5,666 bases of DNA from contig MHLB01000060.1 in NCBI GenBank assembly GCA_001818895.1, forward strand, positions 7,666 through 13,331, written 5' to 3'. This DNA is from Candidatus Liptonbacteria bacterium RIFCSPLOWO2_01_FULL_53_13. GTDB lineage: Bacteria > Patescibacteriota > Minisyncoccia > UBA6257 > 2-01-FULL-56-20. Positions 1 through 4,545 of this stretch are shown here, piece after piece; the first letter of the stretch is position 1, and each line of letters begins with the position of its first letter. A program made the translations under genes and the position numbers. The notes below the pieces were generated by a model that saw only the letters and a program-made list of their open reading frames with translations, made no database searches and was not told the DNA's origin.

Positions 1-718
1 CGGGGATTCCCGCTCTTACGGCGGAAGAAGCGACCAGCCGTTCCACCGCGCGCGGCGCGATCCTTCCGAGTACTTTTGGCTGCGCGCCTTTCTGCGCGGG
101 ATTTTTCGCCAGGCTCACAAAAAGCGCGGGGTCGGCATCGGTGCGCTTTGCGAGATACGCCTTGACCGCAGTGCGCGCGCGGTCGGAGAGAAACACCACG
201 CGCAATTTGTCGCCCTTCCCGCGGATGGTGAATTCGCCCCGGTCAAGGTCTATGTAGCGGTCAAGCGAGCAAAGCTCGCGAAGGCGAAGCCCGGTGGAAA
301 AAAACATTTCCAGGACCGCGCGGTCGCGGAGCCCGCGCAGAGTGTCTTTCGGGGGGGCATCCAGTATCCGCTCAAGGTCGCGGTAGTCAATGACCGCGAT
401 CTGCCGCATCGGCACTTTCGGAAGCTCGATCTTTTCGGGGGCGAGCACTTTCACGTCGCGTTTCGCGAGATACTTCAGAAAACTGCGGATGGCGATGACA
501 TAATAGTTCTGGGTGATCTTTTTGATGTTTTTTCTGGCAAGCGCGATGCGGAATGTGCGCACCACGCCGTCCGTAATGTCCTCCGGGCGTTTCACGCGCG
601 AGGAAACGATAAAAAAGCGGAGATAGCGCTCGTAATTCTCACGTGTTTTCGGAGAACGATTCTTCTCTATCTCAAGGTAGTCAAGGTATTCGCCCAGGAA
701 ACGCTCGATCTCGGTCAT
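1..718 (-). CDS. Tyrosine recombinase (Xer/phage-integrase family), N-terminal part, cut by window edge
   Basis: Reading down from the ATG at 718 gives 239 residues beginning MTEIERFLGEYLDYLEIEKN with no stop before the window edge. Residues about 1-90 match the SAM-like core-binding domain of Xer enzymes (RSPKTRENYERYLRFF; NYYVIAIRSFLKYL). Residues about 108-239 begin the catalytic domain: STGLRLREL holds the first catalytic Arg (R145), and RGKGDKLRVVFL holds the beta-hairpin Lys (K168), 23 residues later, close to the E. coli XerD spacing. The HxxR motif, the second His/Trp and the Tyr nucleophile would lie beyond position 1 and cannot be checked. The family cuts and rejoins DNA through a 3'-phosphotyrosine; a Xer enzyme would resolve chromosome dimers at dif. 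No mobile-element genes are visible beside it, which favours a housekeeping role, but an integrase is not excluded. It is divergent from the SWIB gene. Confidence 0.93.
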   Translation of the reverse strand, partial: MTEIERFLGEYLDYLEIEKNRSPKTRENYERYLRFFIVSSRVKRPEDITDGVVRTFRIALARKNIKKITQNYYVIAIRSFLKYLAKRDVKVLAPEKIELPKVPMRQIAVIDYRDLERILDAPPKDTLRGLRDRAVLEMFFSTGLRLRELCSLDRYIDLDRGEFTIRGKGDKLRVVFLSDRARTAVKAYLAKRTDADPALFVSLAKNPAQKGAQPKVLGRIAPRAVERLVASSAVRAGIP

Positions 719-726
719 ATGGCATT

Positions 727-732
727 ATGATA
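727..732 (-). promoter_or_regulatory. Candidate -10 box for the recombinase gene
   Basis: On the minus strand TATCAT (5 of 6 to TATAAT) lies 8 bases before the ATG at 718, and no Shine-Dalgarno-like sequence precedes that ATG. The same hexamer occurs 7 bases before the rpsO ATG, so a leaderless start is plausible here too. There is no good -35 box at the matching distance (TGGTGA at 755-750 is weak). An overlapping CATAAT at 729-724 is another option. Confidence 0.28.
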
Positions 733-763
733 TCTCGTTTTGCGACACATCACCAGAGGGAGA

Positions 764-809
764 GATATGAGATATGGGGATATGAGGGCATGGAAGACGC
801 GAAGATATG
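764..809 (+). repeat. Short degenerate direct repeats, GATATG motif
   Basis: GATATG occurs four times on the plus strand, at 764-769, 771-776, 779-784 and 804-809, in a purine-rich stretch just upstream of the recombinase gene. The region also has an ATATCTC/GAGATAT inverted pair (730-736 with 762-768). An open plus-strand frame crosses this area, but it overlaps the recombinase gene antisense and ends in the neighbouring dispersed repeat, so I do not call it a gene. Confidence 0.55.
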
Positions 810-830
810 GGAGGAACAAGGGAACGAACC

Positions 831-878
831 TGGATTTCCGCCTCCCTGCCTGCCGTCAGGCACGGCGCGGGGATGACA
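831..878. repeat. Dispersed palindromic intergenic repeat, TGGATT...GGATGACA type
   Basis: The ends read TGGATTTCCGC (831-841) and GCGGGGATGACA (867-878), which can pair around TTTCCGC/GCGGGGA with one wobble. Inside is a second hairpin, TGCCTG (847-852), CCGT loop, CAGGCA (857-862). This resembles a short non-coding repeat scattered through many bacterial genomes, including CPR genomes, with ends like TGGATTCCCGC and GCGGGAATGACA. That family match is from memory; the internal symmetry is visible directly. The element lies in the recombinase/SWIB spacer and its right end could supply a -35 box for the SWIB gene. Confidence 0.6.
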
Positions 879-901
879 AGCGTCCTTGCGTTTTTTATAC
901 A
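873..901 (+). promoter_or_regulatory. Candidate promoter for the SWIB gene
   Basis: ATGACA (873-878; 5 of 6 to TTGACA) and TATACA (896-901; 4 of 6 to TATAAT) are separated by 17 bases. The predicted start would be near 908, giving a leader of about 43 bases. Alternatives are TTGCGT (886-891) with TAGTAT (908-913), and AATAAT at 935-940, part of a CAATAAT doublet (927-940) close to the ATG. None is strong, so the true start point is open. Confidence 0.3.
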
Positions 902-950
902 TTGGGGTAGTATGAGTGAAAGTCACCAATAATCAATAATCAAAAACAAT

Positions 951-1199
951 ATGGCAAACGCCGCATTTATGAAGCCAATGCAGGTGAGCGCGGATTTGGC
1001 AGCCGTTGTCGGCAAGGGTCCGATGCCCCGGTCGGAGGTCGTGAAAGCGCTCTGGGTCTATATCAAAAAGAACAACCTGCAGGACCCGAAAAACAAGCGC
1101 AATATCAATGCCGACGAGAACTTGAAGAAGGTATTCGGAGGCAAGGCGACCGTCAACATGTTTGAGATGACGAAGTTGGTATCAAAGCATCTCTCTTAA
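951..1199 (+). CDS. SWIB/MDM2-domain protein, 82 residues
   Basis: The 82-residue product is almost entirely one SWIB domain. About residues 9-34 read MQVSADLAAVVGKGPMPRSE and onward, followed by the family hallmark ALWVYIKKNNLQDP, KNKRNINADENLKKVFG and the closing MFEMTKLVSKHL. The SWIB fold is best known from the eukaryotic SWI/SNF subunit BAF60 and is related to the p53-binding domain of MDM2. In bacteria it occurs in chlamydiae (alone or fused to topoisomerase I) and as small stand-alone proteins in other lineages. A nucleoid or DNA-topology role has been suggested there, but the function in this organism is unknown. The ATG at 951 is preceded by A/T-rich sequence with no Shine-Dalgarno motif. 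The protein is basic and has no signal peptide or membrane segment, so it should be cytoplasmic. The next gene, rpsO, is 135 bases downstream beyond a strong palindrome and has its own promoter, so this gene is probably a separate unit. Confidence 0.93.
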   Translation: MANAAFMKPMQVSADLAAVVGKGPMPRSEVVKALWVYIKKNNLQDPKNKRNINADENLKKVFGGKATVNMFEMTKLVSKHLS

Positions 1200-1243
1200 A
1201 AGCGGGGGATAGAATGTCGGGACAGGGAAAACCGGACTTCTGG

Positions 1244-1273
1244 ACGGCTCTCCGACCTAGGTCGGAGAGCCGT
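1244..1273. repeat. Perfect 30-bp palindrome between the SWIB gene and rpsO; possible terminator
   Basis: The left half, ACGGCTCTCCGACCT (1244-1258), is followed directly by its exact reverse complement (1259-1273), with no spacer. It lies 44 bases after the SWIB stop and 25 bases before the rpsO -35 box. Only a weak T-rich tail follows (TTCAATT), so it is not a textbook intrinsic terminator, though it could stop or stabilise the SWIB transcript. As DNA it could instead be a cruciform, a protein-binding site or a dispersed CPR-type palindrome. Confidence 0.9.
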
Positions 1274-1298
1274 TTCAATTGCGTCCTTGGCCGGCTGT

Positions 1299-1327
1299 TT
1301 GCCATTTGCGGGCGGCTGTGCTATCAT
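1299..1327 (+). promoter_or_regulatory. Promoter of rpsO, leaderless start predicted
   Basis: TTGCCA (1299-1304; 5 of 6 to TTGACA), a 17-base spacer, then TATCAT (1322-1327; 5 of 6 to TATAAT), preceded by TGC to give an extended -10 element. Seven bases separate the -10 box from the rpsO ATG at 1335, so transcription should begin at about 1334-1335, on or just before the A of the start codon. This leaves no room for a Shine-Dalgarno site or an S15-binding leader. Confidence 0.72.
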
Positions 1328-1334
1328 ATTCACA

Positions 1335-1601
1335 ATGTTAACCAAACGGGTAAAAACAAAAGTGATTTCCGAGCACCAGCGGCACGAGAAAGACACGGGG
1401 TCCGCCGAGGTACAGGTGGCGATGCTTTCGCGCCAGATTGACGAGCTCACGAAACATTTGAAGAAAAATGCGAAAGACAACCACTCGCGCCGGGGGTTAT
1501 TGAAGATGGTAAGCCAACGCCGCAAGCTTCTGGATTACTTGAGGAAGCGCGAGCCGAAAACATACGCGAAACTTATCAAGGCGTTGGATTTGAAGAAATA
1601 A
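1335..1601 (+). CDS. rpsO: 30S ribosomal protein S15
   Basis: This gives 88 residues, the usual S15 length (E. coli 89). Hallmarks are TGSAEVQVAMLSRQI (residues 21-35), the loop HLKKNAKDNHSRRGLL (41-56) and MVSQRRKLLDYL (58-69). Conserved 16S rRNA contact positions are present: T21, G22, Q27, H41, D48, S51 and Y68. S15 binds the central-domain three-way junction of 16S rRNA early in 30S assembly. I chose the ATG at 1335 because it starts MLTKRVKTKV with normal family length. An in-frame TTG at 1287 would add 16 residues (MAGCLPFAGGCAIIFT) lying upstream of and across the promoter, which is unlikely. The stop overlaps the ATG of the nuclease gene by one base (TAATG), suggesting translational coupling. 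pnp follows further downstream, echoing the rpsO-pnp order of many bacteria. In E. coli S15 represses its own translation through a leader RNA; the predicted leaderless start here would exclude that mechanism. Confidence 0.97.
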   Translation: MLTKRVKTKVISEHQRHEKDTGSAEVQVAMLSRQIDELTKHLKKNAKDNHSRRGLLKMVSQRRKLLDYLRKREPKTYAKLIKALDLKK

Positions 1602-2182
1602 TGAAACCAAAAGGAGAATATTATTCAAGCCAGCGGGTGGGGATTTTCATTGACGTAGGGAATTTATACCACTCGGCGAAGAACCTGTATCACGGCAGGG
1701 TGAACTATCAGGAACTTGTGAAGAATCTCGTCGGCGGGAGGGAGCTTATCCGCGCGATGGCATATGTGGTGAGAAGCGAAGGTGTGGAAGGGCAGACCCC
1801 GAACCAGAGCAAGCCCGGCGCGGGGCTTGCGCGCGGCAACGAGCACGTCGGATCATCGGAGTCCGCATTTTTTGACGCGCTCGTGAAAGCGGGGCTGGAA
1901 TTGCGGATGAAGAATCTGCAGGTATACGGCGACGGGCTCAAGAAAGGGGACTGGGACGTCGGCATGGCGGTTGACGCGATCCGTATGGCGTCGTTCCTTG
2001 ACGTGGTCATTCTTGTGACCGGCGACGGCGATTTTCTTCCGCTCGTGGATTACCTGAAGTGGGGGATGGGACGCCTGGTGGAGGTCGCGGCATTCCACAA
2101 GAGCGCATCGGGCAAACTACAGGAGGCGGCGGACCGGTTCATCAACATAGAGGATATCCCGAGGAGCATCATTAAAAAATAA
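1601..2182 (+). CDS. NYN-domain (LabA/DUF88-like, PIN-fold) putative RNase
   Basis: The 193-residue protein is nearly all one NYN domain. Strand 1 is RVGIFIDVGNLYHSAKNLY with the first acidic residue D18 and N21. KKGDWDVGMAVDAIRMA supplies D117, D119 and D125, and VVILVTGDGDFLPLVDYL supplies D142 and D144. Together these form the usual metal-binding acidic cluster of PIN-like nucleases. The end, SASGKLQEAADRFINIEDI, also fits the family. NYN proteins are metal-dependent RNases or RNA-processing factors; the target here is unknown. Residues about 61-87 (from GVEGQTPNQSKPGAG onward), between the VVRSE strand and the SAFFDAL helix, look like an insertion and contain a translated palindrome. The start is the ATG overlapping the rpsO stop, so the gene is almost certainly co-transcribed and coupled with rpsO. 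It sits between rpsO and pnp, which suggests a role in RNA turnover or ribosome-linked RNA processing. No signal peptide or membrane segment is present. Confidence 0.92.
   Translation: MKPKGEYYSSQRVGIFIDVGNLYHSAKNLYHGRVNYQELVKNLVGGRELIRAMAYVVRSEGVEGQTPNQSKPGAGLARGNEHVGSSESAFFDALVKAGLELRMKNLQVYGDGLKKGDWDVGMAVDAIRMASFLDVVILVTGDGDFLPLVDYLKWGMGRLVEVAAFHKSASGKLQEAADRFINIEDIPRSIIKK
1809..1830. repeat. Palindrome inside the NYN nuclease gene, translated in frame
   Basis: GCAAGCCC (1809-1816), loop GGCGCG, GGGCTTGC (1823-1830) form a perfect 8-bp stem. It encodes SKPGAGLA (residues 70-77) within the stretch that looks inserted relative to other NYN proteins. No frame disruption results. Confidence 0.7.
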
Positions 2183-2186
2183 TAAA

Positions 2187-2275
2187 GTTACGAAATTACG
2201 AATTTTTGCGAATATACGAATAGGGAGAAGAAGAATCCCATTCGTACCTTTCGTATGGATTGGTAATTTCGTAAC
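2187..2275. repeat. Long interrupted inverted repeat in the leader of pnp
   Basis: The outer arms GTTACGAAATTAC (2187-2199) and GTAATTTCGTAAC (2263-2275) are perfect 13-bp complements. An inner stem pairs ACGAAT (2216-2221) and GGGA (2223-2226) with TCCC and ATTCGT (2236-2245), with one bulged A and a 9-base A/G-rich loop. Between outer and inner stems the (A/G)CGAA motif recurs. The structure fills the 101-base gap between the nuclease stop (2182) and the pnp ATG (2284), ending 8 bases before that ATG, and there is no Shine-Dalgarno motif in the gap. It could fold in the mRNA as an RNase III-type processing site or a partial terminator, or be a repeat element with no regulatory role. Confidence 0.75.
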
Positions 2276-2283
2276 ACAAAAAA

Positions 2284-4428
2284 ATGGCAAAAAAAGAATT
2301 CAGCATTGAGGTTGGGGGGAAAACACTCACACTTGAGATCTCTGCATTCGCCGAACAGGCGAACGCCGCCGTTATGGCGCGGTATGGCGAGACCATTGTC
2401 TTGGCAACCGCGGTCATGGGGAAGCACGACACGACGAACGACTATTTGCCCCTGCGCGTTGATTACGAAGAGCGCTTTTACGCGGCGGGGAAGATTCTCG
2501 GGAGCCGTTTCATGCGCCGCGAGGGGCGGCCGTCGGAAGACGCGGTGTTGACCGGGCGGTTGATTGACCGGACATTGAGGCCGCTTTTCAATCAGAACAT
2601 CCGGCGCGACATACAGGTCGTGGTAACCGTGCTTTCGTATGACGGCGAGAACGAGCCCGATTTCGTAGGCCTCTTGGGGGCCTCTACCGCGCTCTCCATT
2701 TCCGATATCCCGTGGGGCGGGCCGGTGGCAGGCGTGCGCGTGGCGAAAGTTGAAAGCGGGCTTACGGTGAATCCGACAAATGCGGAAATGAAACCCGCCT
2801 CCGCAGGCGGAGGCGAGGCAAGGGATAATGGATTCGTATTTGAAACCTTCGCGGCCGGCCCCGAGTCGCGCATCAGCATGATAGAGCTCGCGGGCGAGGA
2901 AGCGAAAGAAGAGGACATCATTGCGGCGTTCGGCATTGCGCAATCGGAGATCAACAAACTCATTGCATTCCAAAAGACGGTGGTAAGCGAAATCGGCAAA
3001 CCGAAAAAAGAGCTTCCGCTCTTTGCGCCGGACCCGGCGCTCCGAACCGCCGTAGAAGCGTTTCTTGCGCCGCGCGCCGAAGCGGCGATTTACAATGCCA
3101 ATAAAGCCGAGCATGAAGAGAATCTCTCAAAACTCAAGAACGATCTCTTCGCGCATCTCAAAGAAACCTTCACGACACCCGAGAATCCGCTTGGACCGAA
3201 TTTGAAAGGCACGGAGTTTTTGTTTGAAGAAATCATTGATGGTATCGTGCACAAAAATATTTTAGAACAAGAAAAGCGCCCCGATTTGCGGAAAGTGGAG
3301 GACCTTCGCGAGCTCAAAGGAGAAATAGGGCTTTTCAGCCGCACCCACGGATCGGCGTTTTTCGCGCGCGGCTCAACTCAAGCGCTTGCCGTGACCACGC
3401 TCGGCGCTCCCGGCGGAGAACAACTCATAGAGACCATGCAGACCGTCACCAAACGGCGCTTCATGCTCCACTATAATTTCCCCCCGTATTCGGTCGGCGA
3501 AACGGGAATATTCCGGGGCCCGGGCCGGCGCGAGATCGGCCATGGCGAACTTGCGCGCAAAGCGCTTATCCCCATGATGCCTACGAGCGACGTATTCCCC
3601 TACGCGATCCGCGTGGTTTCGGAAATCCTTTCTTCAAACGGTTCGTCATCCATGGCGACCGTGTGCGCCACGACGCTGTCACTCATGGACGCGGGCGTGC
3701 CCATTAAAAAACCGGTTGCGGGCATCGCAATGGGTTTGATGATGAACGAAGATGGGAGCAAGTTCAAGGTGCTTACGGACCTTGCCGGAGCGGAAGACCA
3801 CTATGGCGATATGGATTTCAAGATAGCGGGCACCGAAACGGGAGTGAATGCCATCCAGCTTGACGTGAAAGTGCACGGGCTCACGCCGGCAATCGTTGAG
3901 CAGACATTGAAGCAGGCACGCGTTGCCCGCCTCAAAATTCTTGAATTCATGAAAACGGTGATTGAGGCGCCCCGGGCGAAACTTTCGGTTTTTGCGCCGA
4001 CCATCATTACCCTTTCCATCAACCCTGAAAAGATCGGCGCGGTGATCGGGCCGGGCGGGAAGATGATCAACGGCCTCATTAAGAAGTACGCGCTTGAGAC
4101 AATTGACATTGAAGAGGACGGATCGGTTTTTATCTCCGCCGACAAGCTTGAGAAAGCGGAACAAGCGGCCTCCGACATCCGCGCGCTTACGAAGGAATAT
4201 AAGGTGGGAGAGATCATTGAAGGGCCGGTCATTAAGATTCTTGACTTCGGCGCGATTGTTGATTTGGGCGGAGGGAAGGACGGCATGATACATGTCTCGG
4301 AGCTCAAAGAGGGGTTTGTGAAATTGGTTGATGACGTGGTGCACATGGGCGACGTGGTCAAAGCGAAAGTGATCCACGTAGATACCGACGGGCATATCAG
4401 GTTGTCGTTGAAGCGCATGAATGAGTAA
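2284..4428 (+). CDS. pnp: Polyribonucleotide nucleotidyltransferase (PNPase)
   Basis: The 714 residues are close to the family's usual length (E. coli 711), with all domains in order. The first RNase PH domain (about 5-150) includes FMRREGRPSE (76-85) and RLIDRTLRPLF. A helical linker (about 245-325) follows. The second RNase PH domain (about 345-555) has GSAFFARGSTQAL, GRREIGHG with R415/R416, NGSSSMA with phosphate-site serines 454-456, and AGAEDHYGDMDFK with D505, D511 and K513, equivalent to E. coli D486, D492 and K494. A KH domain carries GPGG (589-592), and an S1 domain occupies about 641-711. PNPase degrades RNA 3'-5' by phosphorolysis, releasing nucleoside diphosphates, and can add tails in reverse. 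It acts as a cytoplasmic trimer. All active-site residues I can place are present. Oddities are a palindrome-coded insert at residues 171-183 and Leu335 where the RxDGR motif usually has Gly (RPDLR). There is no tail after S1. It is probably transcribed from the rpsO promoter; no clear promoter lies in the gap before it. Confidence 0.98.
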   Translation: MAKKEFSIEVGGKTLTLEISAFAEQANAAVMARYGETIVLATAVMGKHDTTNDYLPLRVDYEERFYAAGKILGSRFMRREGRPSEDAVLTGRLIDRTLRPLFNQNIRRDIQVVVTVLSYDGENEPDFVGLLGASTALSISDIPWGGPVAGVRVAKVESGLTVNPTNAEMKPASAGGGEARDNGFVFETFAAGPESRISMIELAGEEAKEEDIIAAFGIAQSEINKLIAFQKTVVSEIGKPKKELPLFAPDPALRTAVEAFLAPRAEAAIYNANKAEHEENLSKLKNDLFAHLKETFTTPENPLGPNLKGTEFLFEEIIDGIVHKNILEQEKRPDLRKVEDLRELKGEIGLFSRTHGSAFFARGSTQALAVTTLGAPGGEQLIETMQTVTKRRFMLHYNFPPYSVGETGIFRGPGRREIGHGELARKALIPMMPTSDVFPYAIRVVSEILSSNGSSSMATVCATTLSLMDAGVPIKKPVAGIAMGLMMNEDGSKFKVLTDLAGAEDHYGDMDFKIAGTETGVNAIQLDVKVHGLTPAIVEQTLKQARVARLKILEFMKTVIEAPRAKLSVFAPTIITLSINPEKIGAVIGPGGKMINGLIKKYALETIDIEEDGSVFISADKLEKAEQAASDIRALTKEYKVGEIIEGPVIKILDFGAIVDLGGGKDGMIHVSELKEGFVKLVDDVVHMGDVVKAKVIHVDTDGHIRLSLKRMNE
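2796..2815. repeat. Palindrome inside pnp, translated in frame
   Basis: CGCCTCCGC (2796-2804), AG loop, GCGGAGGCG (2807-2815) form a perfect 9-bp stem. It encodes the Ala/Gly-rich run PASAGGGE (about residues 171-178), just after NPTNAEMK at the end of the first RNase PH domain, where other PNPases usually continue directly into the next strand. The same GCCTCC/GGCGG word family recurs in the hairpin at 4457-4471 after the gene. Confidence 0.75.
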
Positions 4429-4429
4429 T

Positions 4430-4471
4430 CCTGCCGAAGGCAGGCAGGCGCGCTTGTCCGCCTCCGGCGGA
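4430..4471. repeat. Two small hairpins directly after pnp; possible 3' end signal
   Basis: CCTGCC (4430-4435), GAA, GGCAGG (4439-4444) begins two bases after the pnp stop; a second stem, TCCGCC (4457-4462), TCC, GGCGGA (4466-4471), follows. Both have very short loops and belong to the kind of GC-rich mini-palindromes common in Parcubacteria spacers. No T-run follows either one, so they are poor intrinsic terminators, but they may protect the 3' end of the rpsO-NYN-pnp mRNA or weaken readthrough. Confidence 0.6.
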
Positions 4472-4483
4472 AATTGAAGAGGT

Positions 4484-4496
4484 AATAACGCGAATA
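4484..4496. repeat. 13-bp repeat AATAACGCGAATA, upstream copy
   Basis: The identical 13 bases recur at 5523-5535, inside the tandem repeat after the membrane protein gene, so two copies in direct orientation flank that gene. There are no inverted ends or transposase, so this is more likely a recurring spacer motif than a mobile-element boundary. Confidence 0.6.
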
Positions 4497-4509
4497 GCGC
4501 CGGGGAACG

Positions 4510-4538
4510 TAGCCATTTTTCGTCGTATCTTCTATAAT
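4510..4538 (+). promoter_or_regulatory. Promoter of the membrane protein gene, leaderless start predicted
   Basis: A perfect TATAAT (4533-4538) is preceded, after a 17-base spacer, by TAGCCA (4510-4515; 4 of 6 to TTGACA). Seven bases lie between the -10 box and the ATG at 4546, so transcription is expected to start at about 4545-4546 and the mRNA would lack a 5' leader. The geometry is the same as at rpsO. The promoter also marks this gene as a transcription unit separate from pnp. Confidence 0.75.
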
Positions 4539-4545
4539 AGAAAGC

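Noticed and set aside
265..279. GCGAGC-AAA-GCTCGC hairpin inside the recombinase gene
   Set aside because: The bases encode the conserved RELCSL region after the catalytic Arg, so the short stem is probably a by-product of codon choice; no insertion relative to the family is seen.
643..876. A 77-codon plus-strand open frame upstream of the SWIB gene
   Set aside because: It overlaps the recombinase gene antisense and its end is just the translated dispersed repeat (831-878); no promoter or protein features.
1214..1441. A 75-codon plus-strand frame between the SWIB gene and rpsO
   Set aside because: It reads through the palindrome and into rpsO in the wrong frame; its composition is that of a shadow.
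2188..3114. A 308-codon minus-strand open frame covering the pnp leader and 5' part
   Set aside because: Antisense to pnp, Arg-rich with no family resemblance; it ends in the repeat-filled spacer.
2284..4428. Alternative genetic code with TGA read as glycine, as in some CPR lineages
   Set aside because: No in-frame TGA occurs in the 714-codon pnp or the other genes, and glycines use normal GGN codons, so there is no sign of recoding.
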